The position numbers were made by a program, and so were the translations under genes. Positions 7,372-16,100 of a stretch of DNA of 31,702 nucleotides are shown here, piece after piece; within the stretch, counting starts at the first letter, position 1, and each line of letters begins with the position of its first letter. The notes beneath the pieces were generated by a model. It saw nothing but the letters and a program-made list of their open reading frames with translations, did no database searches and was not told the DNA's origin. Source of the DNA: a virus; the IMG/VR virus record IMGVR_UViG_3300046517_002021, positions 1-31,702 of that record; one strand, written 5' to 3'.

Positions 7372-9309
7372 ATGAATAGAAGTAGAAGTAGAAGCAGAAG
7401 TAGAAGAAAGTTACTTCTCGGAGGTTGTGCGCTTTTTTCTTTACTAATTAACAGCTCTCATAACTTAAGAGCTCAGAGCTCTGCTCCTGTTCCTAATCCT
7501 GTAAGTCCTATTACTGGAGTTGATAGCTCTAGCAAGCCTATTTGGACTTCAGGTTGGGATAGTGCCTGGAGAACTAAGATGGATGCTTCTAGAAAGGAGA
7601 TTATCTTAGCTACTAACTACGGTGTTCTAGCTGATGCTATTCTTAATAACAATGGAGTAGGAGTTAAGAGTGGAACAGATGACACTCAAGCTCTTAACGC
7701 TGCTCTTAACTACTGCACTTCTGTAGGAGGAAAGCTTCTACTACCTCCGGGTAATATACTTATAGCTGGAGGAGGAGCAGCTAATATTACTTCTAAACTA
7801 AAAAATTGCGGTATTGAAGGAACAGGAGCTATTGGAGGAGACTCTCCTATAGATGAGCCTAATGTAGGAACTACGATACTTATTACTAGCACTTCTGTTA
7901 AACCTTTTGCTGCTTACCAGAACTTCTCTTTTGTAGGAGTTACTTTCTATCATCCTAATCAACCAGTAGTTAAAGATAGTATAATAGCTTATCCTCCAGT
8001 AATAAGTCCTCCAGGCCAGGAAACAGATACTACAGAACATTGGTATATGGATCATGTAACTTTTGTTAATCCTTATGATGCTATAGCTGTAGGTGGTGGA
8101 GCTTTCTTTATAACTCACTCTCTACTCTATGCTCTTCATGACTTTCTTAGAGCTGGTAACATTGGTGATAGCTTTCATGTAACAGATAACCACTTTACTC
8201 CGGGGCCTTGGTATAGACTTACTAACTTTGCTCCAGCAAATACTTCTACAGGAGCTATGGGAACTATTATTGATAACAAAAATACTCAACTACATGCTAT
8301 GCCAGGAGCTGCTGGACAAGGTAATGCTGTTAATGCAGTATGGGTTCATAATAGTGCTTTCGCTTGGGGTTATGGACTTAAAATAGAGAATGGAGTAACT
8401 GTAGGTATTAGTGAGTTTGATTGGACATTTGATGGAGTTGGAACTGTTATAGATAGCTCTAGTGGAGGTATTTACGCCGGCTTCTCTGGACCTCCTATGA
8501 GAGGTGGAGCTGGTTGTGGAAGAGCTTATACTTATCATCCAGAACTTAACAATGCTCCTTGTTTTAATATGGGACCACATAGCACTTTAGATCTTAGTGG
8601 TTGGACAGGTAGTTCTAAGGGTAGCTTTATATCAGCAGTAGATGGAATTGTTCATCTTACTGATGTAAAGGTTAGTAATTTCGGAGAGATAGCTGATGGA
8701 AGTGATTATTGCTTAGTTTTTATGGGAGCCACTACTGGTGGAGCAGTAATAAGTATTAAGAATGGAGAGTTTCAAGGTAGGCCTAATGATATTCATGTTC
8801 ATGGTATAGTTACTCAAGATCAAATTTCTAGACTTATTGTAGAAGGAAATGCTTTTTCTTATTTTTATCAGATAATAGATGCTAAGAGTGGAGCAGGAAC
8901 TACTCTTATTTCAGGAAATTGGAGTATTGGTATAAGTCAGTTTTCTGTAGATGCTGATAAGATGGCCAGTGGAAATACTGGAGTTATTTATAACAGCAAT
9001 AACTTCGAGAAACCTCCATTGGCTACTTTTAGTTCTGGAGGTTGTGGAACTGGAGCTACTGTGCAAGCAGGTTTTGCAGGAACTATATTTGTTGGTTCAG
9101 GAAGTCCAACAGATTGTTTTATTACACTTCCTTGGCATGTATTTGGTAGTGGTGGTGGAGCTTGTCAAGGAACTGCTAATGGTGGAGGAATAGCTATTAA
9201 TATGTCACTTACTGGAAATGATAGAGAGTGGCATATTACTGGAACTGACTCTTCAGGAGCTCCTAAACTTCCTGGACAGATATTCTATGCTTGCTATGGA
9301 CAACAGTAA
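7372..9309 (+). CDS. Pectate-lyase-like beta-helix tail spike / depolymerase with export-like N-terminus
   Basis: In this 645-residue protein, residues 77-125 (NYGVLADAILNN, GTDDTQALNAALNYC, GGKLLLPPGNILIA) carry the opening signature of the Pectate_lyase_3 / right-handed beta-helix family, common in phage tail spikes that degrade capsule or O-antigen. The rest has Gly/Asn-rich beta-helix coils and Cys near the C-terminus (SSGGCGTGA, then ACQG, then FYACYGQQ). The N-terminus is odd: a (RS)n stretch encoded by AGAAGT repeats, then SRRKLLLGGCALFSLLI (residues 10-26), resembling a twin-arginine or lipoprotein export signal, with a possible cleavage site after LRA (residue 34). Virion spikes normally lack signal peptides. 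The gene has AGAAGG 10 nt upstream. Spike role is likely; secretion is only suggested. Confidence 0.6.
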   Translation: MNRSRSRSRSRRKLLLGGCALFSLLINSSHNLRAQSSAPVPNPVSPITGVDSSSKPIWTSGWDSAWRTKMDASRKEIILATNYGVLADAILNNNGVGVKSGTDDTQALNAALNYCTSVGGKLLLPPGNILIAGGGAANITSKLKNCGIEGTGAIGGDSPIDEPNVGTTILITSTSVKPFAAYQNFSFVGVTFYHPNQPVVKDSIIAYPPVISPPGQETDTTEHWYMDHVTFVNPYDAIAVGGGAFFITHSLLYALHDFLRAGNIGDSFHVTDNHFTPGPWYRLTNFAPANTSTGAMGTIIDNKNTQLHAMPGAAGQGNAVNAVWVHNSAFAWGYGLKIENGVTVGISEFDWTFDGVGTVIDSSSGGIYAGFSGPPMRGGAGCGRAYTYHPELNNAPCFNMGPHSTLDLSGWTGSSKGSFISAVDGIVHLTDVKVSNFGEIADGSDYCLVFMGATTGGAVISIKNGEFQGRPNDIHVHGIVTQDQISRLIVEGNAFSYFYQIIDAKSGAGTTLISGNWSIGISQFSVDADKMASGNTGVIYNSNNFEKPPLATFSSGGCGTGATVQAGFAGTIFVGSGSPTDCFITLPWHVFGSGGGACQGTANGGGIAINMSLTGNDREWHITGTDSSGAPKLPGQIFYACYGQQ

Positions 9310-9316
9310 TAAGTAG

Positions 9317-9416
9317 GAAAGCTAGGCTGCCCCGATTTTTAGTTGTTAGTTATAGAGTTCTTATATTAGTAGTCTCTAATCTTAGGAATAAAGTCCGCGC
9401 TCTCGCCCTGAGCTTC
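9317..9416 (+). repeat. Palindromic inter-operon element (spike / internal protein gap, 9310-9443)
   Basis: GAAAGCTAGG with CCCCGATTTTT (9317-9340) faces AAAGTCCGCGCTC with CCCTGAGCTTC (9390-9416); the outer GAAGCT-AGG parts pair with few bulges. The core can pair TAGAG (9353) with CTCTA. The right arm contains the 18-mer ATCTTAGGAATAAAGTCC (9379-9396), the exact reverse complement of 250-267. The 134-bp gap holds nothing else that I can see apart from the ribosome site of the next gene. Confidence 0.5.
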
Positions 9417-9443
9417 TAACTTAGAAGAGTGGAGTAACTACTA

Positions 9444-11192
9444 ATGGCACTAGCAGCATCTTCTACTTCTGACCAACCTACTGGTCTGGTTAACTTAGCT
9501 AGCTTAGTCTCCTCTCTTGCTCCTATCTTCTTAGGAAGTGGTAAGCAAACAGCTACAACTACTACTGGTGGTAGAAGTGAAACAGGCTCTACCACTACTA
9601 CTACTGGTGGAGGTTCTACTACTTCAGCTACTACTACTTCTCCTGATATTCTTTCAGCTCTTATGGGTAATGTTAATACTGCTCTTTCTAATGCTTCGGA
9701 TCCAACTAAAACTACTGATCTCGTTAATAATATAATGAGACAAGCAGCTATTTCCTTTGCTCCTACTCTTGGACAACTTCCAGCTTCTGGTCTTTATAAC
9801 TCTTCTACTATTAATTTACTCCAAAATAATGCTATGGCTAATGCTACTGCTGCTTCTACTAAAGCTGTTCTAGACTATCAAACTAACCAACAGCAGATAG
9901 CTACTCAGGGTCTTAACACTCTTGCTAATACTACAAAGAATACTACAACTACTACTGCTCCTTCTTCTACTAATGTTACTACTGCACAAACAGCTGCTCC
10001 TTCTACTTCTAATACTGTTACTCTTAAAGCTCCAGCAGTCAGTCCTACACAAACTCTCTTAGGACTTGCAGGAACTGTTATTGGTAATAAGTTATTAGGA
10101 AGTAAGCTAATAAGTGGACTAGGAGATAAGGCAGGAGATTTAACTACTAGTGCCGTAGATGCTATAACTTCTTCTTTAGGAGTTAGTAACCCTCTTCTCT
10201 CTACTGGAAGTAATGCTCTCCTCTCTGCTGTTAACACTGCTAGTGCTGCTCCGTTAACTACAGCAGTAGATGCTGGAGGAGTTCCTTTACTTTCTTCAGG
10301 AGCTCCAGCTTATGCTATTCCTTCAGCAGCTTCTTCAATAGCAGCACCTACAGGAGAAGCAGCTACTGATCTTGCGTTAAGTGCTTCTCCAGGAGCTATC
10401 TTTGCAGATACTGCTGGACCTGCAGCTTTAAGTGGACTTAGTGAAGGAGTAGCAGATGGAGCAGGAGCTGGATTAACAGCTGGATTAAGTGCTGCAGAAT
10501 TAACTGGTAGTGGCTTAGAGTTAGGAGGGCCAGGAGCTTTAGCAGCAGGCTTTGCTAGTGACTCTGCAATAGCAGGAGGAGCTGGAGCTAGTGTAGCTGA
10601 AGGATTAGGTGGAGGATTAGCAGCTGGCTTAACTGGAGCTGAGTTAGCTAGTAGTGGATTAGAACTTGGAGGAGCTGGAGCATTAGCTGCTGGATTTGCT
10701 AGTGATGCAGCTATTACTGGAGGAGCTGGAGCTGCTTTAGGAGCAGGAGCAGCTGCTGGTGGAGGATTACTAGAAGCTATTGCTCCATTACTAGCATTAG
10801 TAGCTTGGATTATCTGCACTGAACTACTAAGGCAGAAGAAAATGTCAGCTTCTCTATATCGCTATGGATTAGTTCACTTCAACAACTATCCAGAGTTTGG
10901 TAAGAGAGGCTACTTACTTTGGGCTCGTCCTATTAGAGACTTCATAAGAAAAGAGCCAGACTCTTACTTTACAAAAGTAGTAGCTATTATTTTCAATCTA
11001 CGAGTTAACAATATAGCAGCTAATGCAGGATGTAAGTTTGCTACTTGGACCTATAAAGGTGCAGTTATTTGCTCCATTACTTACTCTGTAAGTTGGACTC
11101 TGGGACTGCTTATCTTACCTTTCTACTACTTCTCTTCAACTGTTCGTAACTACTTCTCTCCTCTCTCCATGACTAAAGAAGTAGGAGTATAA
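9444..11192 (+). CDS. Putative internal virion protein with Ala/Gly repeats and membrane-active C-terminus
   Basis: The 582-residue protein has distinct parts. Residues 30-70 are a Thr/Ser/Gly linker; 75-170 look helical with Gln/Asn; 335-440 are an Ala/Gly-rich region with two 48-residue repeats (144 bp at DNA level); and about 445-582 form a C-terminal domain beginning LALVAWIICTELLRQKKM, then YGLVHFNNYPEFGKRGYLLW and two or three hydrophobic segments (including VSWTLGLLILPFYY). The CTEL-RQ-M-Y-G-F-GY-LWA-P pattern recurs at the C-terminus of many phage structural proteins. Glycine-zipper-like repeats plus hydrophobic segments fit an ejected protein that inserts in the host envelope. GGAG lies 9 nt upstream. 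Confidence 0.55.
   Translation: MALAASSTSDQPTGLVNLASLVSSLAPIFLGSGKQTATTTTGGRSETGSTTTTTGGGSTTSATTTSPDILSALMGNVNTALSNASDPTKTTDLVNNIMRQAAISFAPTLGQLPASGLYNSSTINLLQNNAMANATAASTKAVLDYQTNQQQIATQGLNTLANTTKNTTTTTAPSSTNVTTAQTAAPSTSNTVTLKAPAVSPTQTLLGLAGTVIGNKLLGSKLISGLGDKAGDLTTSAVDAITSSLGVSNPLLSTGSNALLSAVNTASAAPLTTAVDAGGVPLLSSGAPAYAIPSAASSIAAPTGEAATDLALSASPGAIFADTAGPAALSGLSEGVADGAGAGLTAGLSAAELTGSGLELGGPGALAAGFASDSAIAGGAGASVAEGLGGGLAAGLTGAELASSGLELGGAGALAAGFASDAAITGGAGAALGAGAAAGGGLLEAIAPLLALVAWIICTELLRQKKMSASLYRYGLVHFNNYPEFGKRGYLLWARPIRDFIRKEPDSYFTKVVAIIFNLRVNNIAANAGCKFATWTYKGAVICSITYSVSWTLGLLILPFYYFSSTVRNYFSPLSMTKEVGV
10470..10757 (+). repeat. 144-bp tandem duplication inside internal protein gene
   Basis: Two diverged in-frame copies begin GGATTAACAGCTGG (10470) and GGATTAGCAGCTGG (10614), period 144 bp. 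Each encodes GL-x-AGL-x-x-AEL-x-x-SGLELGG, then GALAAGFASD and AI-x-GGAGA. The copies are clearly paralogous but not identical. Confidence 0.75.
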
Positions 11193-11196
11193 GAAG

Positions 11197-12999
11197 ATGG
11201 CAGACTTTGGAGCTAACTTACCTCCCGCAGCTGCGCCTCCTGGTGTAGTTGGCTTAGGTGGAGTGGCTAGTGGAAGAATGTTATCAGCAGCTGATATATT
11301 AGCTAATCCTTCGCTATCTCCTTCACCTTCTCCACAAGATGCTTCTCAGATAATAACAGATGCTCAACAACAAGCTGGAGTATATAGCGGTCAATCTTCT
11401 GAAGATGTTAATGCTGCCAGAATAGCTGGACAGTCTGGAGCTAATCTTACTACATCTGGAGCTAGTCAAGTAGCTGCTGGACAAGGGCAGTTAGCAGCTG
11501 CGCAGTTAGCGATTATTAATAATAGAAAAGCTAATGATGATGAAATTTACTCTCGTTGGGGAACAACTCCCGGACATCCTTCTGCTCTTATAGCTTCTCT
11601 ATCTTCAGCTATACAAGATGAAGCTATTGATCTCCATCAAACTAGACAAGGAATTAATCAGAAGCTTTCTGCTAACTTCTTAGATAATCCTATTCAATGG
11701 ATAATGAACCAAATTACTGTTCCTTTTGAACTTGATCAACTTCGCTCTAAGAGTGCAGGATTTGAGCAGGACTTAGAAGTTCTCAGTAAGTTAAGAGATG
11801 CTACTAGAGAAGAAACAGCCCAGAACTTAGCCACTACTTATCCTATTACCGCAGCTACAGCAGCAGCTACTTCACAGATAGCTTTAGGAGAAGCTACTAA
11901 GACTGCTGGAGAAGCTCAGAGTAGAGTAGCAGGAATAGGATTAGGAGTAGCTAATGCTGGTAACTCTATTGGTAACACTGGGTTTACTCAAGCAGTTGAA
12001 GGATTAAGAACTAACACAGCTGTAAGCACTGCAGATTACCAGAAAGTAGTAAATCTACAAGAAGCTGCTAGAAAAGATGAAGCTAATAAGTTCCAAATAG
12101 ATATGCTTGCTCTTAATGATAAAGATCTTAATAAAAGTAGTGCTGCTAAAGATGCTCTTGACCAAAGAGTTCAGAAGATGGATGCAGTGATAGGAACTAA
12201 CTTTGGTTCTTGGGATGTATTTAAAGCTCTTCCTGATAGTAAAGAGAAGAGTGATCTTATGACTATGCTACTTGATCCCAGTATCCAACAAGGAGCTTCT
12301 CTTAACTTACTAGGACCAGGAGAAGCTACTGCTCTTGCTAATAAATATCACCTTCCATTATCTCCTGGGGAAGATATGGTAAGGAAGCAACTTTCTATCT
12401 GGACTTCGGATTATGAAAGAAGTCAGCAGCAGTTGCTAAAGACAATGACTCCTGAGCAAAGAGCTATTGGAGTTAATGATTATATTAAACAAAAGATTAG
12501 AGGAGAGCTTAATAATGTTCCTACCTCTGGAAGTATCTTCTCTCCAGGAACACTAGGAACAGTTCTACAGATGCCAGGAATGCAAGGAACTCCATTAGCA
12601 GATGCTTTAGCTCCATTAATGTTAAATCCTATGAGTATGGGTGGAGGAGTTAATCAGAACTATCCTCTAGATCCTAAAGATGTAATAGCTGCTGCTAATC
12701 AGTTAATAGCAGATGGTAAAGCTACTCCTGCACAGATGGGTTTACAAGTAGCTACTCTTTATTCTAATCTTGCAGTTAATGCTTCTGCAGGACATGGTTA
12801 TAGTAAGTTTACTCTTCCCTCCATGCAGAGTGAAGGTAAGTATCTCTCTAGTATTCCAAATGAGAGAGTTACTGTTATGTCTCCTTACGCTACTCATAAC
12901 TTAATGAACCAAGCAGAGATGCAGAATTACTTTACCAGAAGTGCTATTACTAGTCAGATACAAAGAAATATGGGAACTGCTCCTGGTATGGCTCCGTAA
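11197..12999 (+). CDS. Putative internal virion / DNA ejection protein
   Basis: A 600-residue, mostly helical, Ala/Gln-rich protein. It has a Pro/Ala-rich N-terminus (residues 1-50), helical segments (60-110, 130-230, 265-300), and Gly/Pro/Met loops toward the C-terminus. Heptad-like spacing around residues 180-200 (LDQLRSKSAGFEQDLEVLSK) suggests a coiled coil. It lies between two other large proteins of the presumed internal core, the usual place of ejection proteins such as T7 gp14-gp16, and has AGGAG 9 nt before its ATG, overlapping the end of the previous gene. No lytic transglycosylase motif is seen. The last codons (GGTATGGCTCCG, encoding GMAP) may double as the outer left arm of the palindromic element that follows. 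Confidence 0.55.
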   Translation: MADFGANLPPAAAPPGVVGLGGVASGRMLSAADILANPSLSPSPSPQDASQIITDAQQQAGVYSGQSSEDVNAARIAGQSGANLTTSGASQVAAGQGQLAAAQLAIINNRKANDDEIYSRWGTTPGHPSALIASLSSAIQDEAIDLHQTRQGINQKLSANFLDNPIQWIMNQITVPFELDQLRSKSAGFEQDLEVLSKLRDATREETAQNLATTYPITAATAAATSQIALGEATKTAGEAQSRVAGIGLGVANAGNSIGNTGFTQAVEGLRTNTAVSTADYQKVVNLQEAARKDEANKFQIDMLALNDKDLNKSSAAKDALDQRVQKMDAVIGTNFGSWDVFKALPDSKEKSDLMTMLLDPSIQQGASLNLLGPGEATALANKYHLPLSPGEDMVRKQLSIWTSDYERSQQQLLKTMTPEQRAIGVNDYIKQKIRGELNNVPTSGSIFSPGTLGTVLQMPGMQGTPLADALAPLMLNPMSMGGGVNQNYPLDPKDVIAAANQLIADGKATPAQMGLQVATLYSNLAVNASAGHGYSKFTLPSMQSEGKYLSSIPNERVTVMSPYATHNLMNQAEMQNYFTRSAITSQIQRNMGTAPGMAP

Positions 13000-13123
13000 G
13001 TTAGTAGGTTAGGAAAGTTACTTAGGAAAGTAAGAAGGCGTTGCCGCGGGCTGTGGCCGCTATTGTTACTACTTAGTAATCTCACCTCACCTTACTATTT
13101 AGTAATCTCCTCGGCCGCATACC
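12985..13123 (+). repeat. Palindromic element with twin TTACTA-TAGTAA dyads (12.99-13.12 kb)
   Basis: The outer arm GGTATGGCTCCG (12985-12996, the last sense codons of the preceding gene) can pair with CGGCCGCATACC (13112-13123). A nested arm near 13036-13060 contains GCCGCGGGCTGTGGCCGC. The core has two palindromes, TTACTACTTAGTAA (13066-13079) and TTACTATTTAGTAA (13092-13105), both followed by TCTC. The same pair appears in opposite orientation at 30022-30062. A direct repeat TTAGGAAAGT lies just upstream (about 13010-13030). This fills most of the 159-bp gap; the 1795-residue gene starts 35 bp after it. Confidence 0.65.
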
Positions 13124-13158
13124 TTCATCTTCCCTTTTAGAGTAAGGAACTAAAAGCT

Positions 13159-16100
13159 ATGTCTTTTGTAGATGCTACTACTGGTGAATATAGTGATGCT
13201 AGCTTTGGTCTTGACTCTCAGGCTGCACTTAACAATGAGTCCAGCATCTTCGACACTGTCTCTGGAGTAATTACTAAAGCTATTCCCTTAACTGCTCTAG
13301 CTGTTGTTAACTCCTTTGCCAACACTGGAATAGATTTAGCTAATTGGGCTATGGGAACTTCTGCTACTGGAGATGGCTTCCAGAGATGGGAACCAGATAA
13401 GCAGATGCAAGCTATTGGAGCTGATGATTACGCTGATTACTATAAAGCTCATCAAGAAGGAATAGAAGGAGCTGGCTTCTTAGTAGGTTCTCTTATTCCT
13501 GGTCTTAGTGGAGTTAAAGCTTTTAAGATGCTCCAACTTGGTAGACCAGGAGCTATGTTAACAAGAGCTACTAACCTCTTCGCTGGAGTTAAAGCAGATG
13601 CAGTAGCTAAAGCTGTAAGTGACATTAATGCTGGAGATGACGCTCTCTTCGGTCTTCTTAGCTCTCAGAAGTTTAAAGCTATAGCTGCTGGTTATGGAGA
13701 TCAAGCTCTACAAGCTCTAGCTTTTGAAACAGCAGTAGCTGGAACTATGAACTCTTCTCCTATTATGAAGCAACAGGATATGGGAGATATAGCTACTAAT
13801 ATGTTCTACGGAGTTTTAATGGGAGGAGCTATTGGTGGTAGCTTAGATGCTTTTTTTGTTAAGGGAGCTATTAAGAGAGCGCAGATAGCTGCTGATGTTG
13901 CTACCAAGGAAGCAGAACTTACTACTCAATATGGCTTTGCTTCAGGTGTTAGCTACCACGGACAGAGTATTGCAGGAGATAGGGCTGCTCTTCTGCTCTC
14001 TTCCATTGATGAAGCTTATGGCCCTCCAACTTCTGCTGCTGCTACAGCTGCTAACTTAGTGGAGAAGAAAGCTAGTGATAGAGCTTTAAGAGCAGATACT
14101 ACTGTTAAGCTTCTGCTAGGAGAATTAGCTGGTAAAGGTAATGAAGATCTTTCCTTTTCTTTAGCAGATACTTTAAAAGATCTTAAGCAACAAGGAATGA
14201 CTAAAGATGACTTAATGGAGAAGCTAGGAGGTTTAGCGAAAATTAGTAGAGTGGATGAAGCTCCTTCAGTTCCTACTGGAGATAGCTTTTACGTTAACCG
14301 CTTCTTAGCTAAAGATGTTAATCCTAGCTCTCTTACCTTTGATGACCTCGTAACTAACTACCCTCACCCGGCCGCCGACCTATCGCTTCGTTATTCTATA
14401 CGTCCTAACTCCACTCCAGTAATAGCTAACTACGCTGATACTCTTAGTGTTCCTCTCTCTGAAGGTAAGTTTACTTCTGTCCCCACCTATGGCACTGTTA
14501 CTGAAGCTTTCGAGAATGGAGTAGACATTTTTATTGGTAAAGGCCTTAAGCCTAGTGTTAATCCTCAAGCTCCTAACTTACAGAGAGTAGCTAGACCAGG
14601 AGAAAGTAGAGCACTAACTATTGGAGAAGAGCGAGGAAGAACTAAGGCAGTCTTCTCTTCAGGACTAACTACTCCAGAAACTATGGGGCCATTAACTACT
14701 GAAGTTGGTGCTCTCCGTTTACCAGAAGGTAGCGCTCCTCTTACTGGAGCTCCATTAGTTCTTAACACTGTAACTAAGGCTATCTCTTCTGATGCAGTTC
14801 CTGTAGTTGGAGATTACGGAGCTGTGAAGTTAGTGAGACAAGGTCTCTCTTACGGAAATAAGCTTTCTCTACAAAGTGTAGAAGATGGAGCTTCTGTTCT
14901 TGAAGGAACTTCTTCTACTGAAGCTAATGCTCGCTATGTTTGGGCTGCTAGTAGAGGAATTAAAGCAGGAGACAGTATAGCTACTGATGACATTCCTATG
15001 TTAGAAGAAATGTATCGCTCTTCACAAACTTCTGGAGCTACTGACTTTAGTGCTTATATGGATGGGCTTAGGCGAAGAGGAGTTACTTTTTCTGATGACT
15101 CTGATCTTCCTTATTCTCCTAGAGAGCTTCTTGATAGAATAGAGAGAAGTAAAGATGATCTTATTGAGAATCTTATCTCTAACAATCCTAAGATGTCTTC
15201 TGAGGAAGTAGCTTTAAGAGCTAATGTTCCTGAAAGTTACTTGGAGAGTGGCTTCAGAGCTAATAAGCCTGAAGACTTTATGGTTGATCCTACTCAGTAT
15301 CAAAGTGTTAACCATATAAAGTTAGAGTATGATATTGGTAACACTAATACTAGAGATGGACAAATTTTAAGAGGTCTTCTGGATAGCCAGCAGAGAATAC
15401 AAGTAATTACTGATGCATTAGATACAGTTATGGCGCGGGAGTTTGGAAATAACTGGCAGAACTTTAAAGTTAATGGTCTCTCTTCTAAAGATGCTACAAT
15501 AACAGGAGCAGGAGCTAAGTTTCTTACTTATGCTAATGCAGACTACGGAACTCTTGAGCAGCAGCTAGAGAGAATTGGTAGATATGTAGGACAAGAAGTT
15601 CTTTCTAGACGCTCTAGCTACTCTGAGATGCTAGCTCCTCATGCTAATGCTATGAGATTAGATCCAGTAATGGCTACAGAAGTAGCTGCATTTGTAGCAG
15701 TAAGAAGAAGAACTGGAGAAAGCTTCTCTTTCTTACCTTCTGATGTAGCTGCTCGCTACTGGCGCTCTGGAGATACTGCTGTTCTTACTCGTTCTTTAGT
15801 AAGAGACTCCACTGGAGCTATTGTAGATTGGGATAAAGACTTAACTCCTAATTGCTTCTTACCAGGAGCAGCTAAAGCTGTAGAAGTAGGAGTTAGTGCG
15901 GTTCCTCCTACTGGACTTCACACCTTTTATGACCTTTCTCCTAAAGTAGCTGCATTTGAAAGAGCTCAGATGGAGATTAATAATAACATACTACAAAGTA
16001 GAAATAATTGGTGGGCAGCTATGGGCATAGCTAGAAACCAAGGATTAGATACTCTCTATGCTCCAGCTATAGATACTGTTAAGAACCCATACTTTGCCCT

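Noticed and set aside
8951-9193. Second + strand frame inside the spike gene
   Set aside because: Leu/Val/Glu-rich out-of-frame shadow of Gly/Thr/Ala codons, no ribosome site.
10310-10819. Long antisense open frame of 169 residues (- strand)
   Set aside because: It is the complement of the Ala/Gly-rich repeats of the internal protein gene and translates to Ala/Pro-rich low complexity; composition effect only.
13066-13105. CRISPR-like pair of repeats
   Set aside because: Only two 14-bp palindromes with a 12-bp gap; no array, and the same pair recurs within a larger stem elsewhere.
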